Origin: Xylanivirga thermophila
Lineage (GTDB): Bacteria > Bacillota > Clostridia > Caldicoprobacterales > Xylanivirgaceae
NCBI RefSeq assembly: GCF_004138105.1
Contig: NZ_RXHQ01000013.1
Coordinates: 18,193-82,192 of the forward strand
Direction: 5' to 3'
Length of the DNA stretch: 64,000 nt
Part shown: positions 38,906-47,890 of the stretch, piece by piece
Numbering within the stretch: the first letter of the stretch is position 1
Layout of the letters: each line of letters starts with the position of its first letter
Program-made: the position numbers and the translations under genes
Notes under the pieces: model-generated
What the model saw: the letters and a program-made list of their open reading frames with translations, nothing else
Database searches by the model: none
What the model was told of the DNA's origin: nothing

Positions 38906-39726
38906 AAAAGACGTGGGTTGCTTATCCGTATCTAGTTTGGATGGTATTGTTCATAGTAGTTCCACTCTTTTTGGTTGTATTCTATAGCATAACAATACCT
39001 ACAGATAATGGAATACAGTTTACACTAGAAAATTTCAAGCGCTTTATGGATCCCATATACCTAGATGTACTTTGGCATTCCATACTATTAGCGCTCATAA
39101 GCACATTAGTATGCTTAATTTTAGGGTATCCCATGGCAATGATACTGGCTGGTAAAGATATAGATAAGAAAAATATATTAGTTCTACTTTTTGTAATACC
39201 TATGTGGATGAACTTTTTACTCCGTACCTATGCCTGGTTGACCCTACTTGAAAAACGTGGCTTTATAAATATATTTTTAAAATTCTTAGGTCTACCTGCT
39301 TTAAATATACTCTACAATGATCAAGCAGTCGTGCTAGGTATGGTATATAATTTTCTACCTTTTATGGTGCTACCCATCTATACTGTGGTAATGAAAATAG
39401 ATAAAAATGTAATAGAGGCGGCACAGGATTTAGGTGCAAACTCCTTTTATGTATTTATGAAGGTGATATTTCCTTTAAGTCTGCCAGGGGTTATGTCCGG
39501 TATAACAATGGTATTTATGCCTGCAGTAACAACATTTGTAATATCACGACTGCTAGGTGGTGGACAATATACCCTTATAGGCAACTTAATAGAACAACAG
39601 TTTATATATGTAGGTGATTGGAACTTTGGTTCTGCCATATCGATCATAATGATGCTTCTTATACTTGGCAGCATGGCTATTATGTCACGATATGAAAAAC
39701 AAAATGAAGGAGGAGGATTATGGTAG
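38902..39726 (+). CDS. potB: Spermidine/putrescine ABC transporter permease PotB
   Basis: A 274-residue permease with six membrane helices. The EAA loop reads [22 protein letters not shown]. It is typical of PotB, partner of PotC. It overlaps potA by 4 bp and potC by 7 bp, so the operon is translationally coupled. Confidence 0.94.
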   Translation: MKKTWVAYPYLVWMVLFIVVPLFLVVFYSITIPTDNGIQFTLENFKRFMDPIYLDVLWHSILLALISTLVCLILGYPMAMILAGKDIDKKNILVLLFVIPMWMNFLLRTYAWLTLLEKRGFINIFLKFLGLPALNILYNDQAVVLGMVYNFLPFMVLPIYTVVMKIDKNVIEAAQDLGANSFYVFMKVIFPLSLPGVMSGITMVFMPAVTTFVISRLLGGGQYTLIGNLIEQQFIYVGDWNFGSAISIIMMLLILGSMAIMSRYEKQNEGGGLW

Positions 39727-40532
39727 GCAAATTTTTTAAAAAACTCTATACTTTCTTGATATTTCTCTTTCTATATGCTCCAATAGCAGTGCTAATAGCA
39801 TTTTCATTTAATAATTCACGTTCAAGGGGTGTATGGGGAGGTTTTACTCTAAAATGGTATAAGGAGCTTTTTAATGATACTCAGATAATGTCCGCCCTTT
39901 ATTATACTATTTTAGTAGCGGTTTTATCTTCCATAATTGCCACCATAATAGGCACTGCAGCAGCGGTAGGCATAAACAATATGAAGAGACATAAAAAAAA
40001 TCTGGTGCTGAATATCACCTATCTGCCTGTGCTGAATCCCGATATAATAACCGGTATATCCCTAATGATTTTATTTATCTTTATAAATTCAAAGTTTGGC
40101 TTTGGCAATCTAGGTTTTTGGTCATTGCTACTTGCCCATATAACATTTAATATTCCATATGTTATACTATCCGTTATGCCAAAGCTAAAACAGCTAAATA
40201 AATATGTATACGAGGCAGCATTGGACCTAGGCGCTACACCATGGTACGCCTTTAGGAAGATAATACTGCCTGAGATAATGCCTGGCGTAGTAACAGGTGC
40301 TCTATTGGCCTTTACGTTATCAATAGATGACTTTGTAATAAGCTTCTTTACTACAGGTTCCGGAGTATCCAATCTATCCATTGTAGTATACTCCATGGCT
40401 AGAAGGGGCATAAACCCAAAGATAAACGCCCTATCTACTATAATGTTTGTAAGCGTATTATTGTTATTAATATTAGTAAATTCCAGGATGTCTGGTAATA
40501 ATATTAAAAAACAAAGGGAGAGTGAAATATGA
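39720..40532 (+). CDS. potC: Spermidine/putrescine ABC transporter permease PotC
   Basis: A 270-residue permease with six helices and the EAA loop EAALDLGATPWYAFRKIILPE. The segment LAFTLSIDDFVISFFTTGSG is characteristic of PotC. It overlaps potD by 4 bp. Confidence 0.94.
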   Translation: MVGKFFKKLYTFLIFLFLYAPIAVLIAFSFNNSRSRGVWGGFTLKWYKELFNDTQIMSALYYTILVAVLSSIIATIIGTAAAVGINNMKRHKKNLVLNITYLPVLNPDIITGISLMILFIFINSKFGFGNLGFWSLLLAHITFNIPYVILSVMPKLKQLNKYVYEAALDLGATPWYAFRKIILPEIMPGVVTGALLAFTLSIDDFVISFFTTGSGVSNLSIVVYSMARRGINPKINALSTIMFVSVLLLLILVNSRMSGNNIKKQRESEI

Positions 40533-41593
40533 ACAAAAAATTTCATGTTATATGGTTGTTAATATTAGCAATAGGTACTATGGCATTACTCAGTGGATGT
40601 GGAAGCAGCGATAAGGCTCAAAAACCCACTTTAGATGTATATAATTGGGGAGATTATATAGACGAGAATGTTTTAAAGGAATTTGAAAATAAATATGGTA
40701 TAAAGGTAAACTATGATACATTTACTACCAATGAAGATATGTATGTTAAGATAAAGTCAGGCGGGAGCAATTACGATGTCTTATTCCCTTCCGATTATAT
40801 GATAAAACGTATGATAGATGATGGGATGCTCTATAAGCTCAATATGGATAACATTCCTAACTATAAATATATAGAAGATAGATTTAAAAACTTGGATTAC
40901 GATCCCAATAATGAATATTCCATACCATATATGTGGGGCACAGTAGGCATCCTATACAATAAAAATATGGTAAACGACAATGTAGACAGTTGGAGAATAC
41001 TTTGGAATCCTAAATATAAAAAGCAAGTACTTATGATAGACAGTCAGAGGGATTCTATTGGCATTGCCCTAAAGATGTTGGGGTATTCCCTAAACACCGA
41101 CAACGAAAAGGAATTGGAAGAGGCCAAGGATATACTTATAAAACAAAAAAAGGATGGATTGGTGCTGGCATATGTGGTGGATGAAGTAAAGGACAAGATG
41201 ATTGCTGAAGAAGCAGCCTTGGCAGTTGTATGGTCTGGAGATGCCATATACTCCATGCGTGAAAATCCTAATTTAGATTATGTTATACCCAAAGAGGGCA
41301 CCAATCTGTGGTTTGACGCTGTAGTAATACCTCAAAACAGCAAGCATAAGGAAGAAGCAGAAAAGTTTATAAACTTTTTATGTGAACCGGATATAGCATT
41401 TAAAAATACCGATTATATCGGCTATTCCACTCCTGTTTTAGAAGCTAGAAAAATGCTAGATCCTGAGCTTGCAAATGACAAAACTGCATACCCAGACGAA
41501 GCAGACCTAAAAAATAGCGAAGTATTTAAAAATCTTGGTAAAATGTTAAAAACATATGACAGGATATGGACAGAAATAAAAGCAGCAAAATAG
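40529..41593 (+). CDS. potD: Spermidine/putrescine-binding lipoprotein
   Basis: A 354-residue lipoprotein with its lipobox in ALLSGC. The mature protein has NWGDYIDENVLKEFE at its start, the typical PotD signature, and polyamine-site residues such as NWGDY and LFPSDYM are visible. It delivers putrescine or spermidine to PotBC. It is the last gene of the operon and is followed at once by a strong hairpin. Confidence 0.94.
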   Translation: MNKKFHVIWLLILAIGTMALLSGCGSSDKAQKPTLDVYNWGDYIDENVLKEFENKYGIKVNYDTFTTNEDMYVKIKSGGSNYDVLFPSDYMIKRMIDDGMLYKLNMDNIPNYKYIEDRFKNLDYDPNNEYSIPYMWGTVGILYNKNMVNDNVDSWRILWNPKYKKQVLMIDSQRDSIGIALKMLGYSLNTDNEKELEEAKDILIKQKKDGLVLAYVVDEVKDKMIAEEAALAVVWSGDAIYSMRENPNLDYVIPKEGTNLWFDAVVIPQNSKHKEEAEKFINFLCEPDIAFKNTDYIGYSTPVLEARKMLDPELANDKTAYPDEADLKNSEVFKNLGKMLKTYDRIWTEIKAAK

Positions 41594-42494
41594 AGTGGAA
41601 AAATTCCACTCTATTTTTTTCTACCTCTTTAATACAAAACATCATAAACCTATCGATAAACTCAAAATCATCCTCAGCGTTTAAATATACAAAATTAAAT
41701 TCTCTATACATCTTTATACCTTCAATAGGTACCTGTACCAGCGTATTAGCTGATATATTCCCCCTTACCGCCTCTCGTGATATAACCGAATATCCAAGCC
41801 CCGCCTCCACCAGAGAAATTATGGCATTTATATCCCCTATCTCCATATATACATTTGTATCCTCAAGCAGGTATCCATAATCCCCTAGATAGCGTTCAAA
41901 TATGGTTCTAGTCCCTGAACCTTGTTCTCTTAGTATCAAATTGCCTTTTATAATCTCATCGATATTCACATATGCCTTTTTTGCAAAGGGATGATTAGGT
42001 GAAGCTACAAGAATAAGCTCATCATCTTTTAATTTTTTAAATTTAAACTTTGTTTTATCAAAGGCACCTTCTACTACTGCCAAATGAAGTTTCCCACTTG
42101 CAAGCTCTTCCAGTATATTTTGTGTGTTTTCCACCTTTAATATTACATCTTCATCATATATCTGTCTATACATGCCCAAAATATAGGGAAGCACATACCC
42201 ACCTATGGTCATGGTAGCCCCTATTATGTATTTGGGGCGGCAGTTTTGTACCTCCCGCCTCGCCTCTTCAGATAAATTGAACATCCGATTTACATACTTA
42301 AGAAGTACCTCTCCCTGGGAAGTAAGGTAAATTCCTTTACTATTTTTATCCACAAGGGATGTACCATAATAGTGCTCCAAGTATTTTATATGCTGTGATA
42401 CAGCTGGTTGCGTAAGATGCAATATCTGCCCCGCTTTTGTATAATTACCAGTCTTGGCCACTGTCATAAACGTTACCAGCCTAGTATCTATCAT
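41526..42494 (-). CDS. LysR-family regulator, CysL-like
   Basis: A 322-residue LysR protein. The N-terminal helix-turn-helix (KTGNYTKAGQILHLTQPAVSQ) is intact and the effector domain follows. It resembles the CysL/CysB-related group that controls sulfite reduction or sulfur use, and the first gene of its operon encodes a sulfite-reductase-like protein. It directly abuts the ABC ATPase gene (no gap), so it is the fifth gene of that operon. The last 30 or so residues (after FCIKEVEKN) run through the potD terminator and into potD; family members usually end near there. Confidence 0.85.
   Translation of the reverse strand: MIDTRLVTFMTVAKTGNYTKAGQILHLTQPAVSQHIKYLEHYYGTSLVDKNSKGIYLTSQGEVLLKYVNRMFNLSEEARREVQNCRPKYIIGATMTIGGYVLPYILGMYRQIYDEDVILKVENTQNILEELASGKLHLAVVEGAFDKTKFKFKKLKDDELILVASPNHPFAKKAYVNIDEIIKGNLILREQGSGTRTIFERYLGDYGYLLEDTNVYMEIGDINAIISLVEAGLGYSVISREAVRGNISANTLVQVPIEGIKMYREFNFVYLNAEDDFEFIDRFMMFCIKEVEKNRVEFFHSILLLLFLSISCHMFLTFYQDF
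41588..41622 (+). terminator. Terminator of the pot operon, inside the LysR reading frame
   Basis: AATAGAGTGGAA-aaa-TTCCACTCTATT, 12 bp perfect, followed by seven or more T. It begins in the potD stop region and lies inside the 3' part of the convergent LysR frame. Confidence 0.85.
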
Positions 42495-43286
42495 CTAACT
42501 ATCCCCTTTTTTAAATCCATTTGGTATAATATATGGAAATTCATACTGGTCATTACGGCATACATAAGCTTCTATCCCAAATACCCGTCTTAACATACAC
42601 TCATCTATTACACGTGCTGGAGGTCCAAAATCAAATATATTGCCATCATTGACTACGTATATTATATCACAATACCTCATGGCTTGATTTATGTCATGTA
42701 ACACCACTACCACGGCATTATGGAAAGTTGTATTTAGTTTTTTCAAAAGCTCCAGTATTTCAAGCTGATAGCATATATCCAAAAATGTAGTAGGTTCATC
42801 CAATATTATCACCTGTGGTTCTTTTGCAATAGCCATGGCGATATATGCCCTTTGTCGCTCCCCACCTGATAGACTTGATATTGGCCTGTCAAGCATATCC
42901 TTAATACCTGTTGATTTTGCAGCCCAATCTATTATATCCCGATCTTTTTTGCTTAGCCGACCCATCCAGTTTCCATATGGATATCGCCCATAAGATATGA
43001 GTTGCTGAACTGGAATATCAATTTTTATATCAAGCATCTGGGGTATATATGCTATTTTCTTTGCCAGATTTTTGGGGTTTATAGAACGTATGTCAATACC
43101 ATCATATTTTATTATGCCCCCTGAAGGCTTCAGACAACCTGCAAAGGCCTTTAATAATGTAGATTTTCCACATCCATTGGGCCCAATTATACCCACTGTT
43201 TTTCCTTCTGGAATGGATATATTTACTCCATGTATCACTTCTCTATTTCCATATCCAAGGGAAAGCATATGACCTTCCATTATCAT
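42495..43286 (-). CDS. FecE/FhuC/BtuD-type ABC ATPase
   Basis: A 263-residue ATPase with Walker A GPNGCGKST, signature LSGGERQRAYIA and Walker B VIILDEPTTFLD. The sequence is of the iron-chelate/cobalamin/heme class (FepC family). It follows the FecCD permease gene by 4 nt and the LysR gene abuts it. The substrate is unknown; iron-siderophore, cobalamin, heme and oxoanions are all imported by this class. Confidence 0.92.
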   Translation of the reverse strand: MIMEGHMLSLGYGNREVIHGVNISIPEGKTVGIIGPNGCGKSTLLKAFAGCLKPSGGIIKYDGIDIRSINPKNLAKKIAYIPQMLDIKIDIPVQQLISYGRYPYGNWMGRLSKKDRDIIDWAAKSTGIKDMLDRPISSLSGGERQRAYIAMAIAKEPQVIILDEPTTFLDICYQLEILELLKKLNTTFHNAVVVVLHDINQAMRYCDIIYVVNDGNIFDFGPPARVIDECMLRRVFGIEAYVCRNDQYEFPYIIPNGFKKGDS

Positions 43287-43290
43287 AATA

Positions 43291-44268
43291 TCAATATCTC
43301 CTTTTGTTTAACAGATAAAAAAAGAATGGACAACCTAAAATCGCAGTTATGATCCCAACAGGTATTTCTATCGGATCAAAAAGTACTCTAGCTAAAGTAT
43401 CGCATAAAAGCATAACACTCCCGCCTAAAAGCATACATGCAGGAAGAAGATATTTATAATCATTGCCTATAATCAGCCTGGCCATATGGGGCACTATAAG
43501 ACCTACAAACCCTAGAAGTCCTGCAATGCTAACAGCGCTTGCCGCAAGTAGAGAAGATATAATTATAAGCACGAATCTAGTGAATTGAACATTTAATCCA
43601 AGTGTTGATGCCATATCATCCCCTAACACCAGTATGTTTAATCTCTGTGAAAATAGGAGAGAGATAACTATGGCAGGTAAAAAATATGGGAGCACCATAT
43701 ATATATCATTCCATGTCCTCGAAGAAAGCCCTCCCACCATGAACTGCATAGCCCCTGTCAAACGATCAGGATAAAACACCATGAGAGCATTTGTACCTGC
43801 ATTTAAAAATGATGATATGGCAATACCAGATAATACAAACCGCATAGGATCAACCCCATCCTTCCATGCCAGGGCATATATAATTATAGTAGTAGACAAT
43901 GCGCCTATAAATGCCCCTGCAGGTACCAAATAGTAATATTCCGGAAATAGTATAAGGATTATAAAGGCACAAAGCCCCCCACCCGATGATACTCCTGTGA
44001 TGTTTGGCGATGCCAAAGGATTAGACATCACCCCTTGGAGTATTACACCAGCAGCTGCAAGACAGGAGCCCACTATAGCAGAGGCTATGGTGCGTGGAAG
44101 CCTTACATTATATATGATCTGATGATTTACTCCGAAGTCTTCATAGAATATGGCCTTTAATATTAATGAAGGTGTAAGTTTTAATGATCCATTTCCAAGG
44201 CTTATAAAAAAACTTATGAATAGTATTATAAGCATAATAGATAATACCAATCTTTTATCCTTAATCAT
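43291..44268 (-). CDS. FecCD/BtuC-type ABC permease
   Basis: A 325-residue permease with about ten membrane helices. LPRTIASAIVGSCLAAAGVILQGVMSNPLASP near the N-terminus is the FecCD hallmark (shown in parts: LPRTIASAIVG and QGVMSNPLASP). It forms a homodimer with the ATPase below and the binding protein above. It overlaps the binding-protein gene by 4 bp. Confidence 0.93.
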   Translation of the reverse strand: MIKDKRLVLSIMLIILFISFFISLGNGSLKLTPSLILKAIFYEDFGVNHQIIYNVRLPRTIASAIVGSCLAAAGVILQGVMSNPLASPNITGVSSGGGLCAFIILILFPEYYYLVPAGAFIGALSTTIIIYALAWKDGVDPMRFVLSGIAISSFLNAGTNALMVFYPDRLTGAMQFMVGGLSSRTWNDIYMVLPYFLPAIVISLLFSQRLNILVLGDDMASTLGLNVQFTRFVLIIISSLLAASAVSIAGLLGFVGLIVPHMARLIIGNDYKYLLPACMLLGGSVMLLCDTLARVLFDPIEIPVGIITAILGCPFFFYLLNKRRY

Positions 44269-45245
44269 TTTTTATTAAAAACCTCAGGATATAATATCTC
44301 TGCCAGACCCTCATAAGCTTCCTTATATCGCTCGTTGGCCTTATAGAGGTATAATTCCTTATCTAGAAATATATATTTATCGTTCTTGACCGCCTTTAAA
44401 GATGCCCATGCAGGATTTGATTCCACGTCCTTTTTTATCTTTTCCCTTATGCCCACCACATTACTCCCCATGGTTTGAACAAATATAAAATCAGGATCCT
44501 CCTGCAAAACCTTCTCCATGCTGAAGATTTGCATCTGTGCATCAGACATATTAGGATCATAGGCTATATTATAAACCCCTAAATCTTCAAACATAGACCC
44601 TACAGTAGATGTGGGTAAGTTGGCCTTTACACCCCTTGCAGTAGCAAATAATAGAAGAACTTTTGGCTTTTTCTCCTTTGGCACCCTTGCTTTTATTTCA
44701 TTTATTTCTTTCTCTATGACAATACCGTATTTCTCATATAGTTCGTCCTTGCCTGTCAACCTAGTAAATAAGTATAAGGCATCTAGGTACTCATCAAAGT
44801 TCTCATACTTAAGACCGATATACTCTATATTGTTTTCTTCAAGCACCTTTATAATATCCGTCTGTCCATTCATAGTAGGACTTAAGATTACAAGATCAGG
44901 TTTTAATGACAAAATACGTTCGACATTTGGAGGGCCATTCCCCCCTACTACTTGCGCATTTTGTGCCTTTTTAGGTATTGGGCGGCCACTATCTACTCTT
45001 CCTATTACCTCGCCTCCTGCCAAATCCCACAGTTCTAAATATGAATGATACAAGCATACAACCCGTTTGGGGTTTTTGTGTACCGTCTGTTCCTTCCCTA
45101 AGGCATCTATAAAGACAACCTTCTCAGCGCCATCCTGTATTATACAGTTTCTTTTCCCAACTGCACCGTCAGTTTTTTTCGGAACACAGGAAGTAAGACT
45201 TATTATCAATATTAAGCATATAAATATACTAAAAGTCCTTTTCAT
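44265..45245 (-). CDS. FecB/BtuF-type solute-binding lipoprotein
   Basis: A 326-residue lipoprotein with lipobox SLTSC and a periplasmic-binding-protein fold of the BtuF/TroA class (cluster A): KRVVCLYHSYLELWDLAGGE and LSLKPDLVILSP are typical. It captures a metal chelate or tetrapyrrole outside the cell. It starts 2 nt after the stop of the sulfite-reductase-like gene, so the two are tightly linked. Confidence 0.9.
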   Translation of the reverse strand: MKRTFSIFICLILIISLTSCVPKKTDGAVGKRNCIIQDGAEKVVFIDALGKEQTVHKNPKRVVCLYHSYLELWDLAGGEVIGRVDSGRPIPKKAQNAQVVGGNGPPNVERILSLKPDLVILSPTMNGQTDIIKVLEENNIEYIGLKYENFDEYLDALYLFTRLTGKDELYEKYGIVIEKEINEIKARVPKEKKPKVLLLFATARGVKANLPTSTVGSMFEDLGVYNIAYDPNMSDAQMQIFSMEKVLQEDPDFIFVQTMGSNVVGIREKIKKDVESNPAWASLKAVKNDKYIFLDKELYLYKANERYKEAYEGLAEILYPEVFNKK

Positions 45246-45247
45246 GT

Positions 45248-46108
45248 CTATTTCTCCCCAAAAATCACTTCTTCTAATTTTTGTATTCCAACTCTATCCA
45301 GCATATCACCAAATCTTTCTTTTTCCATTGCATACTTCCTATAAAACTCTATTATATCCCCTGTTATCTTCTCAGCATCCTTCACATCTATAAGCCCATC
45401 CAGCCTAGTACCCAATCTATATCGTTTACCGAATTTGCCTCCTACAAATATGGCCAAACCCCTTTTCTTTATATCAATAGCATTCATTCTACAGGCAGAT
45501 ATACAATCACCACAGTTTATACATTTATCATAGTCTATTATAGCCCTGCTATTATATATCCTTATAGCCCCCATCTTACAAGACTTTGCACACATACCAC
45601 ATCCAGTGCATTTTGTATCATTTGCCTCTGGAACCACTTGACCCATAATCCCCAGATCATTTAATGATGCCTTGGCACAATTATTAGGACAGCCTACCAA
45701 TCCTATCTTAAATTTCGCAGGGGTTTCCTCTAGAAAATATTTATCATAAAGCCTTCTACATACATCCTGAGTATCAAAAATACCATGTACGCATACAGTG
45801 CCCTTACAAGCCACCAGAGGCCTTAATTTATTTCCCGTACCACCAGATACTAAATTTGCCCTTTTGAGCTCCTCGCGTATATTGTTAATATCTTCATATC
45901 TTATCCATGGTATTTCAACACATAGGCGGGTGGTAAAGCTCATGTATCCCCTGCCATATTTAGAAGCTATTTTCGACAATGACATCATATCTTCCGATGT
46001 CATGTTTCCTGCATCGGATACTATACGCATAGAAAAAAAATCATTATCTCCCCTCTGTTTTATATAGCCTTCCAGCTTTAGATCAGCCTTTTCCTTAGTT
46101 GTTAACAT
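45248..46108 (-). CDS. Small sulfite/nitrite reductase-like protein with two ferredoxin clusters
   Basis: The 286-residue protein has a siroheme/[4Fe-4S] half-domain: C101-X4-C106 and C140-X3-C144 (GCPNNCAKA). An inserted ferredoxin follows with C167xxC170xxC173xxxC177 and C196xxC199xxC202xxxC206. This is the architecture of small, anaerobic sulfite reductases (AsrC/DsrAB-like, COG2221). The first cysteine pair is spaced X4, one residue shorter than the usual X5 of assimilatory enzymes. It is the first gene of a five-gene operon with a FecBCD-type importer and a LysR regulator. The substrate is not established; sulfite or an electron-transfer role is the first guess. Confidence 0.8.
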   Translation of the reverse strand: MLTTKEKADLKLEGYIKQRGDNDFFSMRIVSDAGNMTSEDMMSLSKIASKYGRGYMSFTTRLCVEIPWIRYEDINNIREELKRANLVSGGTGNKLRPLVACKGTVCVHGIFDTQDVCRRLYDKYFLEETPAKFKIGLVGCPNNCAKASLNDLGIMGQVVPEANDTKCTGCGMCAKSCKMGAIRIYNSRAIIDYDKCINCGDCISACRMNAIDIKKRGLAIFVGGKFGKRYRLGTRLDGLIDVKDAEKITGDIIEFYRKYAMEKERFGDMLDRVGIQKLEEVIFGEK

Positions 46109-46222
46109 TATAATACCTCCCTATATACTAATAGCATTCTAGTTCCGCATTATAACACAGGCTGACCATAAGGGAAAATAATGATTTATTATATAGTCAT
46201 AATATTTTATTATAGTTATCCT

Positions 46223-47401
46223 TTATTCTGCTGTCTGTATCTCTCCCGCCTTTATAAGGGCAAGTTTTGTAGTAACCGGTCCTACCAATTCATATATGAC
46301 GGTACCAGCCAGTATAATGGTACGTATAGCAGCTCCACGCCCTGGCACAGACTGCTCTGCTATCATGGATAAACCGATGGCAACACCTGCTTGTGGTATC
46401 AAGGTAAAACCTAGATACTTCTGCACAGTTTTAGGTGCATTGGTAATATATGCACCTAAATATGCACCAAAGAATTTACCAATTACCCGTACAAAGACAT
46501 ATCCAATGCCTATAAGTCCAACGTCTTTCAAAACTCCTAAGTCCAGATCTACACCTGCTAAAGTAAAAAACGCTACAAATATTGGCGGCGTAACCCTATC
46601 CACTATGGACAACAGTCTATTGCTATTTTGAGCCATGTTTGCGATTGTTGCCCCCAACATCATACATGCTAATAATGTAGAAACATTAAAATGTTTTGCA
46701 AGACCCAATGCAAGCAATATACTTGCTATGGTTATAACAAGGAGCTCATCCTCACCCTTTGCCTTGGATGAAATATAAGCCAACAATATACCTATGACAA
46801 AACCTATAATAAGGGCAAATATTATCTCCCATATGGGTATTAATATGGCCTTTGCAACAGAAAAATCCTTATTAGGATTCATCAGCATCTTTGCAATCGC
46901 AGAGGATATGCCAAATGCTATAATACCGACGGCGTCATCTATGGCTACTACCGGCAAAAGTGTATTTACTACCGGCCCTTTAGCCTTATATTGTCTAATA
47001 ACCATTATAGTTGCTGCCGGTGCAGTAGCTGCTGCTATAGCACCCAGCATCAAACTAAAGGGTACCGACTGCTTAAATACAAAGATCATAAAGATATCTA
47101 CCAATACCACTGCTCCAAGGGCCTCAAATATGGTGATCCATATAATAGATTTTCCCATCTTTTTAATATGGCGGATATTGAATTCACTGCCTATACCATA
47201 TGCAATAAAACCTAAAGCAATCTCCGATATTATAGAAAGACTAGATGCTGCATCTTTAGGTATTAACTTCATAATACTAGGTCCTATTAAAATCCCTGCA
47301 ATTAGGTATCCAGTTACATTTGGTAGTTTAACCTTTGATAAAATTCTCGCAACTATAAGCCCTGCAAATAATATTATTGAAAAATAGTACAATATGTGCA
47401 T
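46223..47401 (-). CDS. CPA2-family cation:proton antiporter (KefB/Nha type)
   Basis: A 392-residue antiporter with 12 or so membrane helices. LPVVAIDDAVGIIAFGI carries the Asp-Asp pair of the transport site. The C-terminal regulatory RCK domain of Kef channels is absent. It follows a PII-like gene with a gap of about 30 nt on the same strand, so it is probably a small operon in which the PII-like protein gates the antiporter. Confidence 0.88.
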   Translation of the reverse strand: MHILYYFSIILFAGLIVARILSKVKLPNVTGYLIAGILIGPSIMKLIPKDAASSLSIISEIALGFIAYGIGSEFNIRHIKKMGKSIIWITIFEALGAVVLVDIFMIFVFKQSVPFSLMLGAIAAATAPAATIMVIRQYKAKGPVVNTLLPVVAIDDAVGIIAFGISSAIAKMLMNPNKDFSVAKAILIPIWEIIFALIIGFVIGILLAYISSKAKGEDELLVITIASILLALGLAKHFNVSTLLACMMLGATIANMAQNSNRLLSIVDRVTPPIFVAFFTLAGVDLDLGVLKDVGLIGIGYVFVRVIGKFFGAYLGAYITNAPKTVQKYLGFTLIPQAGVAIGLSMIAEQSVPGRGAAIRTIILAGTVIYELVGPVTTKLALIKAGEIQTAE

Positions 47402-47431
47402 AAATTATTCCCTTCCTCATCTAACTAACGA

Positions 47432-47770
47432 TTATGCCAAACCTTCAACATATGATATTGGCAATGTAAATACTATACCTACACCAGGTTTTGATAAATC
47501 TCCTACCTTGCTTTTTATTACATCTATAGCCTCAGGTACCTGGTCGTCCTTCAAAACTACAAATATGGTTTTGTTATATGGATAACTTTCATTTATAAGC
47601 ATTTTTATCGATCCGAATAATGGTATGTTATCCAAATTATCCTCACCCAGGGCTTTTACCATGCCCATAGAATCTACGATGGTAGCGCCTTTTATCCCTA
47701 CATCGATAAAGCCCTTTAGTATATCTTCCATACACTCTACCTTGTTTAATATTAATACTAAAACTTGCAT
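47432..47770 (-). CDS. PII-like signalling protein
   Basis: About 112 residues. It starts at MQVLVLILNK after GAGGAGGTG. The pattern (first strand, GIKGATIVDSMGM, then ALGEDN loop and VPEAIDVIKSKVGDLSKPGVGIVFTLPI) is a PII-like ferredoxin-like fold, but without the canonical T-loop Tyr motif of GlnB. PII-like proteins often control the transporter encoded next to them. Here the partner is the CPA2 antiporter. The effector (nucleotide) is unknown. Confidence 0.7.
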   Translation of the reverse strand: MQVLVLILNKVECMEDILKGFIDVGIKGATIVDSMGMVKALGEDNLDNIPLFGSIKMLINESYPYNKTIFVVLKDDQVPEAIDVIKSKVGDLSKPGVGIVFTLPISYVEGLA

Positions 47771-47824
47771 TTTTTTACACCTCCTCAAATTCTACATATT
47801 TATTATATATACTTCCACCAAAAA

Positions 47825-47860
47825 ATTCAAAGCCCTGTCTTAAAAAACAAGGCTTTGAAT
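47825..47860 (-). terminator. Terminator after the peptidoglycan-binding gene
   Basis: ATTCAAAGCC-n-TGT pairs with ACA-n-GGCTTTGAAT; on the minus strand it is followed by T6. It lies 30 bp after the stop of the peptidoglycan-binding gene. Confidence 0.8.
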
Positions 47861-47890
47861 CATAAAAATATAAATTTATTTAAGCAATTT

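Noticed and set aside
40019..40546. 175-codon minus-strand frame
   Set aside because: Antisense to potC; shadow of a hydrophobic permease.
46794..47387. 197-codon open frame on the plus strand
   Set aside because: It is antisense to the CPA2 antiporter gene, has no ribosome binding site and its protein resembles no family. It is a codon-bias shadow.
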